A DNA stretch of 58,721 nucleotides. Origin: an uncultured Prevotellaceae bacterium. GTDB lineage: Bacteria > Bacteroidota > Bacteroidia > Bacteroidales > Bacteroidaceae. The DNA lies in NCBI GenBank assembly GCA_902779455.1, contig CACZBS010000021.1:1-58721 (forward strand). The letters run 5' to 3'. Below are positions 7,809 through 16,000 of the stretch, piece by piece (positions within the stretch are counted from its first letter, which is position 1; the number at the start of each line of letters is the position of its first letter). Position numbers and translations under genes: made by a program. The notes under the pieces were generated by a model. It searched no databases. It was not told the DNA's origin and worked only from the letters and a program-made list of their open reading frames with translations.

Positions 7809-8966
7809 ATGACACTTTTGAATCACAGGGCGTTGATCAGTCTGGCGGCAGGCGCTTGCCTGATGGCCGCTTGCATCAAGGACGAGCCGCTCAATGCCGA
7901 GTGCGACGTGCTGGAGGCCTCCGTCAGCGTCGACCGTCCCGATGAAGTCTTTTTCCAGCCCAGCGACTCGCTGGTGCGCGTCTATTCCGAGCAGTCGGCC
8001 ATCCAGTTTGTCGTCCGCCGTTCGGCTGACCTGGCGCGCATGGCCCCCCGCTTCAAGATCACTGAGGGCGCCACGATCGAGCCCGCCAGCGGCACCGTCT
8101 GCGACTTCAGCAAGGGCCCCGTCAGCTATACCGTCACGTCGGAGGACCGCCAATGGACCCGCCAGTATCAGGTGGCCTTCCTGCCTACGACCGTCACTGT
8201 GACTGACACCGTCTGCTACGACTTCGAGCATACGCGCATCGACGACAAATACAAGAAATTCTACGTGTGGTATGAGCAGGACGCCGACGGCAACGTCGAC
8301 GACATCTGGGCCACGGGCAATGGCGGCTACTTCATCGCCAACTCCAGCAAGACGGCCGACCAGTATCCCACCGTGCCTGACGACAACGGACTCGACGGCC
8401 GCTGCCTCAAGCTCATGACCCTCGACACGGGCCCCCTGGGCCGCTCCACAGGCCGCCCCATCGCAGCCGGCAACATGTTCCTCGGCAAGTTCATCATCGA
8501 CCGCGCACTCAAGGACGCCCTCCATGCCACTGAGATGGGCATCCCCTTCACCCACGCCCCCCAGAAGCTGACGGGCTACTACCGCTACCAGCCCGGCCCT
8601 GAGTTCAAGAACAAGCAGCAGCAGGTCATCGAGAACCGCCGCGACTCAGCCGACATCTATGCCGTGCTCTATCGCAACCACGACGACCAGGGCGCCCCCG
8701 TCGTGCTCTATGGCGACGACGTGCTCAGCAGTCCCCTCATCGTCAGCAAGGCCCGCATCGCGGAGGTGAAGGTGACTGACGAGTGGACCTTCTTCGAGAT
8801 ACCCTTCGAGCACCTCGCCGACGTCGACGAGCAGCTGCTCCAGAACCGCGGCTACAACCTCGCGCTGGTCTTCGCTGCCAGCATCCATGGCGACACCTTC
8901 GAGGGCGCCATCGGCTCGACGCTCTACATCGACAAAGTCAGAATCATTTGCACCCACGATGAATAA
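7809..8966 (+). CDS. PCMD-domain surface lipoprotein
   Basis: This 385-aa lipoprotein has a signal ending in a lipobox (LMAAC, Cys about 22). An Ig-like N-terminal region (about 30-125) precedes a putative carbohydrate metabolism domain (PCMD). The latter is recognised by the CYDFEH opening, the NGLDGRCLKLMT core and the late VYIDKV-like end (LYIDKVRIIC). PCMD proteins are found on the surface of Bacteroidetes and are thought, without firm proof, to bind or process glycans. Its stop overlaps the start of the outer-membrane barrel gene by 8 bases, so the two are probably made together. Confidence 0.82.
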   Translation: MTLLNHRALISLAAGACLMAACIKDEPLNAECDVLEASVSVDRPDEVFFQPSDSLVRVYSEQSAIQFVVRRSADLARMAPRFKITEGATIEPASGTVCDFSKGPVSYTVTSEDRQWTRQYQVAFLPTTVTVTDTVCYDFEHTRIDDKYKKFYVWYEQDADGNVDDIWATGNGGYFIANSSKTADQYPTVPDDNGLDGRCLKLMTLDTGPLGRSTGRPIAAGNMFLGKFIIDRALKDALHATEMGIPFTHAPQKLTGYYRYQPGPEFKNKQQQVIENRRDSADIYAVLYRNHDDQGAPVVLYGDDVLSSPLIVSKARIAEVKVTDEWTFFEIPFEHLADVDEQLLQNRGYNLALVFAASIHGDTFEGAIGSTLYIDKVRIICTHDE

Positions 8967-9720
8967 ACTCCTCACATCCATATCCGCCGCGGTCCTCGCA
9001 CTGTTCATCGCCAGCGGCGCACAGGCTGCCGACCCCGACGACAACATCGCCCTCACCGCCCGCATGGGCTACAACATCGGTGCTGCCACGCCGCTGGGCA
9101 TCCCTGCCACGATCCGCGAGCTCAACAGCTTCGACCTGACGTCCAACCTGGCACTCGGACTCGACGCCCGACTCCCCCTCAGCGGCCCCTGGGGACTGCA
9201 GGCAGGGCTCCACTTCGAGAACAAGGGCATGAGCGTCGCCGTCACCACCAAGGGCTATCACATGGCTATGGTCAAGGGCGGCGAGCAGCTCGAGGGCGTC
9301 TACACAGGACGCGTCGAGCAGAACACGCGCGCCTGGATGCTGACCGTCCCCCTCATGGCCACCCTCGACGTCCACCCCCAGTGGACCCTCAGGGCCGGAC
9401 CCTACCTCTCCTTCGTCACCAGCAGCGGCTTCTCAGGCAACGTCGCCGACGGCTATCTGCGCAAGGACACCCCGACAGGCCAGAAGATCGAGATGGGCCA
9501 CGCCATGGACGAGCGCGCCACCTACGACTTCGGCGACCAGATGCGCCGTCTGCAGGCTGGTCTCGACCTCGGGGCCGACTTCCGGATGGCGCGTCGCATG
9601 GGCCTCAGCGCCGACCTGAAGTGGGGCCTCACGGGCATCATGCACAGCTCGTTCAAGACCGTCGAGCAGACGCTCTATCCCATCTACGGCACCCTCTCGC
9701 TATGGTATCAGATCAAATAA
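8959..9720 (+). CDS. Outer-membrane beta-barrel protein (PorT-like)
   Basis: This 253-aa protein has a signal peptide ending near ASGAQA (about residue 23). Alternating amphipathic strands follow, ending in an aromatic-rich final strand (LSLWYQIK) as expected for a small outer-membrane barrel. The stretch GLQAGLHFENKGM resembles the PorT/OmpA-like barrels of Bacteroidetes. I started at ATG 8959, inside the end of the PCMD gene; an upstream in-frame ATG (8887) would destroy the signal peptide. Its role is unknown, but translational coupling suggests it anchors or exports the neighbouring PCMD proteins. Confidence 0.78.
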   Translation: MNKLLTSISAAVLALFIASGAQAADPDDNIALTARMGYNIGAATPLGIPATIRELNSFDLTSNLALGLDARLPLSGPWGLQAGLHFENKGMSVAVTTKGYHMAMVKGGEQLEGVYTGRVEQNTRAWMLTVPLMATLDVHPQWTLRAGPYLSFVTSSGFSGNVADGYLRKDTPTGQKIEMGHAMDERATYDFGDQMRRLQAGLDLGADFRMARRMGLSADLKWGLTGIMHSSFKTVEQTLYPIYGTLSLWYQIK

Positions 9721-9753
9721 GATAACGCTTACAAACTATAATAAAAAATTGAT

Positions 9754-11265
9754 ATGAAGAGAATTTCTACACTCATCCTCACCGCCATGGCCACCATCAC
9801 CGCCATGGCCACCGACTACACCGACAGCCTCCTCGTGCTGGTCAACGGTGAAGGTTCAAAACAACTGGCCACCATCGCCGTCGACGAGCGCGACGGACTC
9901 TACGACCTCAACCTCCGCAACTTCATCCTCATGAACGGCGACCAGCCCATGTACGTCGGCAACGTACAGCTGACCGGCATCAAGCCCGTCAAGAAGGACA
10001 ACGCCGTCTTCCTCTGGGCATCGCAGGACATCGCCGTCACTGAGGGCGATGCCGAGGGCGTGCCCTTCTGGATGGGACCCATGCTCGGCCAGCTGCCCGT
10101 CAACCTGGCAGCCGTCATCGAGGACGGCAGCATGCGCGCACTCATCACGCTCGACCTCATGGCCATCATGGGCCAGAAGGTAGAGGTGCGCTTCAGCGAG
10201 GCACTCATCCAGGGCCAGGGCTACCACGTGCCCAACGGCGACTTCGAAGCATGGCACACCTCGGCCGACGGCTACGTCGAGCCTAACGCCTGGCACTCCT
10301 TCGAGAGCGCCACAGGAGCCGCCGCGCCCCTCGCCGGCCACCATATCGAGAAGTCGGAGGACGGCGGCATGAACGGCACGGCCTGCGCACGCATCTACGC
10401 CACCTCCATCTTCGGCATCATTGCCAACGGCACCATGACCACCGGCCGCATGAACGCAGGCGCCTTTGTGGCCGACGACAAATCCAACAACGCCTACCTC
10501 GACATGTCGAAGGATGATGTCGACGGCAACGGCGACCCCTTCTACGTCAGCCTCACCAGCCGCCCTGACTCCCTCGTCTTTTGGGTGAAGTTCAAGCAAG
10601 GCAAGACCAACGCCGACCACCCCTACGCCACCGTCAGCGCCGTCATCACCGACGGCACCTACTATCAGGACCCTGAGGACAAGGACTACTCCAACGTCGT
10701 GGCCCGCGCCGCCAACCGCCAGATCGCCGTCACGGGCGAACAGTGGAAGCGCATCTCCATCCCCTTCACCTACGTCTCGGAGGCCCTCCAGCCCAAGGCC
10801 ATCCTCATCACCATCTCCACCAACGCCGATGCCGGACAGGGCAGCGCCAACGACGAGGTCTTCGTCGACGACCTCACGCTCGTCTACAACGCACGCCTCG
10901 CCTCGCTCAACGTCAAGGGATTCACGCCCGACCAGCTGGAGTATGAGCTCGAAGGGGCCCTCAACATCGACGCGCTCGAGCCCGTCGCCGACAGCCGCGA
11001 CGCCTACGTCGTCAAGGCCCTCAGGGAGACCGAGACAGGACGGCAGGCGCTCATCACCGTCTGCGCTGCCGACCTGCGCACGATGACCACCTACGTCGTC
11101 AAGGCAGCCCCCAGCGCCAATGCCATCGCCGACACCCAGTCGGCCCTCCGTCCCGCTGCCGCCGAATACTTCACCCTCGGAGGCCAGCAGGTCGCCACGC
11201 CTGCCCGCGGTCAGATCTACGTCGTCCGCCAGTCCGACGGCCTGACTCGCAAGGTCGCCTTCTGA
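9754..11265 (+). CDS. Secreted calycin-like plus PCMD-domain protein
   Basis: This 503-aa exported protein has a signal peptide (about 1-20). The first ~140 residues are a beta-rich region (LLVLVNGEGSK, then LNLRNFILMNGDQPMYVGN) resembling the calycin-like domains common in Prevotella. PCMD begins at VPNGDFEAW (about 157) and contains NEVFVDDLTLVY-like strands (NDEVFVDDLTLVYN). The C-terminus (FTLGGQQVATPARGQIYVV, ending RKVAF) resembles the short tails seen on secreted Prevotella proteins, possibly a type IX secretion signal. It follows the barrel gene by 33 bases and a terminator follows it. Confidence 0.8.
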   Translation: MKRISTLILTAMATITAMATDYTDSLLVLVNGEGSKQLATIAVDERDGLYDLNLRNFILMNGDQPMYVGNVQLTGIKPVKKDNAVFLWASQDIAVTEGDAEGVPFWMGPMLGQLPVNLAAVIEDGSMRALITLDLMAIMGQKVEVRFSEALIQGQGYHVPNGDFEAWHTSADGYVEPNAWHSFESATGAAAPLAGHHIEKSEDGGMNGTACARIYATSIFGIIANGTMTTGRMNAGAFVADDKSNNAYLDMSKDDVDGNGDPFYVSLTSRPDSLVFWVKFKQGKTNADHPYATVSAVITDGTYYQDPEDKDYSNVVARAANRQIAVTGEQWKRISIPFTYVSEALQPKAILITISTNADAGQGSANDEVFVDDLTLVYNARLASLNVKGFTPDQLEYELEGALNIDALEPVADSRDAYVVKALRETETGRQALITVCAADLRTMTTYVVKAAPSANAIADTQSALRPAAAEYFTLGGQQVATPARGQIYVVRQSDGLTRKVAF

Positions 11266-11285
11266 CCCGCACTCCTTTATCATCC

Positions 11286-11336
11286 TCTGTCCGGAAAAGC
11301 AGCGCTGCAGGCCGCTCTTCCGGACAGATTTTTTTT
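11286..11336 (+). terminator. Rho-independent terminator
   Basis: TCTGTCCGGAA (11286-11296) pairs perfectly with TTCCGGACAGA (11318-11328) and is followed by eight T residues. It ends the transcript of the PCMD gene group. Confidence 0.92.
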
Positions 11337-11345
11337 GCTGGCTTG

Positions 11346-11448
11346 CGACAACAAGACTGCGGACATCAAGACTATAAGACATCAAGACATCAAGACAACA
11401 GGACATCAAGACAACAGACATCAAGACAACAAGACTACAGACATTAAG
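11346..11448. repeat. Degenerate octamer tandem repeat, left arm
   Basis: About thirteen copies of a GACATCAA/GACAACAG-type unit run head to tail with 7-8 base spacing. The same units return in inverted orientation at 11738-11823. The block lies between convergent genes and has no reading-frame significance that I can see. Confidence 0.8.
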
Positions 11449-11482
11449 TGACCATAAAAAATGACTTGGTAGGATTTGGGAG

Positions 11483-11535
11483 GTCACGTGTCCTCACGTG
11501 ACACCTGCGGCAAGTGCGACGTGGGGACACGTCGC
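11483..11535. repeat. Two adjacent short-loop hairpins
   Basis: GTCACGTG-TCCT-CACGTGAC (11483-11502) and GCGACGTG-GGGA-CACGTCGC (11516-11535) are perfect 8-bp stems with 4-base loops sharing an ACGTG core. They lie inside the large palindromic block between the PCMD gene and asnA. Confidence 0.8.
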
Positions 11536-11610
11536 CTCCTACAGGGACAGCCAAATTGTACCAATTTATTAACGGTTACTTAGTAACTTGGGTACGGGCT
11601 AAACTTATGA

Positions 11611-11682
11611 CACGCCGTGACGCCATGCCGTCACGGCGTGACGGCATGAAATCACGTCGTGACGGCATGGCGTCACGGCGTG
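11611..11682. repeat. Perfect 25-bp inverted repeat built from CGTGACGGCATG units
   Basis: The 25 bases at 11611-11635 are the exact reverse complement of 11658-11682, with further internal copies of GTGACGGCATG in the 22-base spacer. Plus-strand translation gives a repetitive SRRDGM peptide, which I regard as a by-product of the repeat and not as a gene. Confidence 0.85.
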
Positions 11683-11737
11683 GCGAAAGATTGATGGAGC
11701 GTCGGTCTTTGTTATCTCATCCTAGAGAAGACAAAAA

Positions 11738-11823
11738 TACTGATGTCTTGTTGTCTTGATGTCCTGATGTCTTGATGTCCTGTTGTCCTGATGTCTGTAG
11801 TCTGTAGCTGTCGTCTTGATGTC
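11738..11823. repeat. Degenerate octamer tandem repeat, right arm (inverted)
   Basis: TTGATGTC, TTGTTGTC and CTGATGTC-type octamers form the inverse complement of the left arm at 11346-11448. Together the arms could form an imperfect hairpin enclosing the two inner palindromes. Confidence 0.8.
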
Positions 11824-11845
11824 AGGAAATCATGCGGTCGTGGCG

Positions 11846-12883
11846 TCAGATGAGCGGCATGTTGAGCTCGCGGCACTCGCGGCGCATGTCGTCAGGCCAG
11901 ATTGAGGCCTGTATCTCGCCGATGTGGGCCTTGTGGAGCAGGACCATGCAGAGGCGGCTCTGTCCGATGCCGCCGCCGATGCTGAGTGGCAGTCGGTCGG
12001 CGAGCAGCTGTTGGTGGAAGTAGAGCTGCTGGCGGTCCTGCTGACCTTCGAGCTCGAGCTGGAGCAGGAGTGAGGCCTTGTCGACGCGTATGCCCATGGA
12101 CGACAGCTCGATGGCGCGCTCGAGGACGGGATACCAGATGAGGATGTCGCCGTTGAGGCCCGGCAGCCCGTTCTCGGCCGTGGTCGACCAGTCGTCGTAG
12201 TCGGGTGCGCGGCCGTCGTGCTTCTCACCATTGGAGAGGCGTCCGCCGATGCCGATGATGAAGACGGCGCCGCGCTCGCGGCAGATGGCGTCCTCGCGCT
12301 CCTTGGGCGTGAGGTTGGGATACATCTGGAGGAGCTCCTCGGCGTGAATGAAGCTGATCTGTTCGGGCAGGAAGGGTCGCAGCTGCTGGTAGGTCTCGCA
12401 GACGAGGTACTCCGTGCGGCGTAGGGCGCTGTAGATGCGCTCCACGACCTGTCGGAGGAAGCAGACCGTGCGCTGTTCGGGGCGTATGACGGCCTCCCAG
12501 TCCCACTGGTCGACGTAGAGTGAGTGGAGGTTGTCCATCTCCTCGTCGGCCCGTATGGCGTTCATGTCAGTATAGATGCCGTAGCCCGGCTCGACGTGGT
12601 ATTCGGCCAGTGTGAGTCGTTTCCACTTGGCCAGCGAATGGACCACCTCGGCCTGCTGGTCGCCCATGTCGCGTATGGGGAAGGTGACGGGCCGCTCGAC
12701 GCCGTTGAGGTCGTCGTTGATGCCCAGTCCCTTCATGACGAAGAGTGGGGCGGTGACGCGGCGCAGCCGCAGTTCGGTGGAGAGGTTCTGCTGGAAGAAC
12801 TCCTTGATGAGCTTGATGCCCTGCTCCGTCTGGCGTGCATCGAGCAGTCGGCAATAATTGTTAGGTCTGATTAGCTGACTCAT
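11846..12883 (-). CDS. asnA: Aspartate-ammonia ligase (asparagine synthetase A)
   Basis: This enzyme makes asparagine from aspartate, ammonia and ATP. The 345-aa length equals the family norm. The N-terminal stretch TAPLFVMKGLGINDDLNGVE, the YAIYTDMNAIR-like segment (GYGIYTDMNAIR) and the C-terminal SIGGGIGQSRLCM ATP-site signature of this class II aminoacyl-tRNA-synthetase-like fold are clear. It is a single gene on the minus strand with its own promoter, convergent with the PCMD cluster and divergent from the PL11 gene. Confidence 0.95.
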   Translation of the reverse strand: MSQLIRPNNYCRLLDARQTEQGIKLIKEFFQQNLSTELRLRRVTAPLFVMKGLGINDDLNGVERPVTFPIRDMGDQQAEVVHSLAKWKRLTLAEYHVEPGYGIYTDMNAIRADEEMDNLHSLYVDQWDWEAVIRPEQRTVCFLRQVVERIYSALRRTEYLVCETYQQLRPFLPEQISFIHAEELLQMYPNLTPKEREDAICRERGAVFIIGIGGRLSNGEKHDGRAPDYDDWSTTAENGLPGLNGDILIWYPVLERAIELSSMGIRVDKASLLLQLELEGQQDRQQLYFHQQLLADRLPLSIGGGIGQSRLCMVLLHKAHIGEIQASIWPDDMRRECRELNMPLI

Positions 12884-12914
12884 ATATCATCCTGATTTTG
12901 AACAATTTTGCGTG

Positions 12915-12922
12915 CAAAGGTA
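12915..12922 (-). promoter_or_regulatory. -7 element for asnA (TACCTTTG on the minus strand)
   Basis: CAAAGGTA on the plus strand reads TACCTTTG on the minus strand, 31 bases upstream of the asnA start. Confidence 0.78.
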
Positions 12923-12952
12923 ATACTTTTCTGCGAATTAATCAGCGAAAGG

Positions 12953-12984
12953 TTTGTTTTTTTTAAGAATTTGTCGTACCTTTG
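12953..12984 (+). promoter_or_regulatory. Bacteroidetes promoter of the PL11 gene (-33 TTTG, -7 TACCTTTG)
   Basis: TTTG at 12953-12956 and TACCTTTG at 12977-12984 are separated by 20 bases, matching the classical -33/-7 layout. The PL11 start codon lies 33 bases downstream. It is divergent from the asnA promoter. Confidence 0.82.
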
Positions 12985-13017
12985 CATCCTAAAAACAATA
13001 AATATACAAGAATCAAC

Positions 13018-16000
13018 ATGAAACGACTATTACTGGCTACCGTCATCCTGTTCTCCACCATCGTCAACCTCAGCGCCCAGCGCACCACCGACCTGCTGGA
13101 CCGCGGCCTCGTGGCCGTGCCGTCAGGCTCGGGCTCGTTCGTCAGCTGGCGCATCTTCGGCGAGGAGTATTATGACACGAAGTACAACCTCTATCGCGAC
13201 GGCGTGAAGGCGAACGACCAGCCGCTCAACGCGTCGTGCTTCACGGACGCGGCGGGGCGCAGCGGCTCGACGTATCAGGTGGCGGCCGTCGTGCGTGGTG
13301 TGGAGCAGGCGAAGTCGGAGCCTGTGTCGCGACTCGCCCGCCAGTACATGGAGTTCGCCGTGGGCAAGGTCTACTCGCGTCGCGGCACGGACATTACGTC
13401 CGACTACAACGTCAACGACATCGCCCTGGCCGACGTGACGGGCGACGGCCGCAGCGAGTTCATCGTCAAGCGCAACTACGGCCCTGACGGCTCGTCGGTA
13501 GGCAACGACTCGGCCTACAACCACCTGGAGTGCTACACGCTCGAGGGCGAGCGGCTGTGGTGGATCGACCTGGGGCCCAACATGGTCTCCGGTCCTGACG
13601 AGCAGTATGATGCCGTCGGCTACGACTGGGACGGCGACGGGTGTGCGGAGGTGCTCATGCGCGGTGCTGACAACATGGTGATCCATCATGCCGACGGCAC
13701 GACCACCGAGATCGGCAACATGAGGGTCAACACGCGCAACACGGTCACGCAGACGGCCAACATGACCTATACGAACACGGGGGCGGAATACCTGCTCTAC
13801 CTCGACGGACAGACGGGCAAGCCATATCCCATCGGGCCGGGCGGACAATTGTGGATGACCTACCCCCTGCCGCGCGGCGCCGCCGACGACTGGGGCGACG
13901 GCTACGGCCACCGCTCGACGAAGCACTACTTCGGGGCGCCCTTCCTCGACGGCCGCAAGGCCTACGTCTTCCTCGGCCGCGGATGCTACACGAAGCACCA
14001 CATGAAGGCCTTCTCAGTAGACCCAGAGACGCACAAGCTCACGCTCTACTGGGAGTGGAAGTGCGACGAAGGGTGGGACAGCCCCTGGTATGGCAACGGA
14101 TTCCATAACTTCGGCATTGCCGACGTCGACTGGGACGGCCGCGACGAGATCTGCTTTGGCTCGATGGTCATCGACGACAACGGCCGCGGACTCTCCACCA
14201 CGGGCCTCGGCCACGGCGACGCCCAGCACTGCTCCGACTTCGACCCCTATCGCCACGGCCAGGAGATCTTCACCTGCAACGAGGACGAGCCGGCCATGAA
14301 CTATCGCGACGCCACGACGTCGAAGATCTACTATCGCCTGCAGTCGACCAGCGACGACGGCCGCGCCCTCTGCGGCAACTTCTCGAACGCCTATCCCGGC
14401 GCCATCGGCCACTCGTCGCAGTCGGGCACCATCTCCTGCGTCAGCGATAAGGTCATCGCGGGCGGCCCGGGCGGATTCACCAACAACTGGCGCATCTACT
14501 GGGACGGCGACCTGCTCGAGGAGGGCCTCGACGGCGCCTCGTCGCGCGAGGGTGCGGCCCGCGTCTTCAAGGCCGACGGCTCCGTCGTCTTCACTGCTGA
14601 CGGCACGGCCAACTGCAACTGGACGAAGAACACGCCATCGGCCGTGGGCGACATCATGGGCGACTGGCGCGAGGAGATCATCGTGCGCACGACGGATAAT
14701 AAGTACGTGCGCGTCTATACCACTAATATTCCCACGCGATGGCGCAACTACACGCTGTGGCACGACCACCAGTATCGGCAGGGCATGGTATGGGAGTCGA
14801 TAGGCTACAACCAGCCGCCCCACGCCAGCTACTTCCTCGGCGAGCTGGAGGGCATCACCCAGGCGCCGCCGCCACTGACCACGACGGGTCGCGTCGTGGT
14901 GGCCGATGGTTCAGCCATCGGTTCAGAGCAAGACGGCCAGCACGTCCTCCTCTGCGACTATGCCGACACGCAGCTCAGCGTCGCTGAGGGCAGCTCGCCG
15001 TGGGGCATGACGTTCAACGTGCCCTCATGGATTCAGGGCACCAACAGCAACAACACCGTCGGCAACCCGCTGATCAACCGCACCTACTACACCTGCGAGG
15101 TCAGCGGCGCCGCCTTCACGGGCGCCACTCGGCTCGTCAAGCAGGGCGACGGCACGCTGCGGCTGCCCGCCGTGGAGCAGGCCTACACGGGGCCCACCGA
15201 CGTCTGGGCGGGCACGCTCTGCTTCGACGGCACGCTGCTTCATTCGCCCCTATGGCTCAACCGCTTTGCCGTGCTCGAGAGCGACGGCGGACGCTTCCGC
15301 AGCATCAAGATGGACTATGCCGCCGAGCTGCGCCCCGGCGGCCCGGACCATCAGGGACAGCTCACGACCGACTCGCTCACGCTGGGCTTCGGCTCGCGCG
15401 TCGTCTTCGACCTCTACGACGGCTTCCAGTCCGACCTGATCGAGGCCGGGCGCATGGCCGTCGAGACCAAGTCGTGGCAGTATGGACCGCAGTATCTGAC
15501 GCCCGTCTTCGAGTTCCGCTATCATGGCGACGGCGACGTCCCTGAGGGCGACTATCTCATCGGGCGCGCAGCGACGCTCGTCGGCTCGCTGGCCAGCATC
15601 CGCATCGAGGGCATCAGCACTAAGATGAAGGCTGCGCTCGAACTGAGGGACGCCGACCTCTATCTCGTCGTCTCTGGCATGCGCGATGCCGGCACAATCG
15701 TATGGACAGGCCGCCAGAACGGCGTCTGGGACCTGGCTGAGACGGAGAACTTCGTCAACAAGGCTGCTGCTGACGCCAGTAGCGACTTCTTCGTCACGGG
15801 CGACAACGTCTGGTTTACGGATGCGGCTGACGCCAATGTCGTCAGTCTGCGCGGCGAGCTGGAGGCCGACACCGTCTTCGTCGACAACACCGCCAAGGAC
15901 TATCGCTTCGAGGGCAGCGGAGCCCTCGTCGGACAGACGACGCTCGTCAAGCGCGGCACGGGTCTGCTCACCATCACCAACGACAACACGTTCACGGGCG

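Noticed and set aside
11346-11448. CRISPR array
   Set aside because: Repeat units are only 7-8 bases, contiguous and degenerate, without unique spacers; no cas genes in the window. The same applies to the array at 23940-24026.
9856-11487. 543-codon open frame on the minus strand
   Set aside because: It is the shadow of the secreted PCMD gene in GC-rich DNA; the plus-strand product has a signal peptide and recognisable domains, and the minus-strand translation is a Val/Asp/Gly-rich string with no motif.
11514-11759. 81-codon ORF with repeated SRRDGM peptide
   Set aside because: It simply translates the palindromic repeat cluster; no promoter or ribosome binding site, and the peptide repeat mirrors the DNA repeat.
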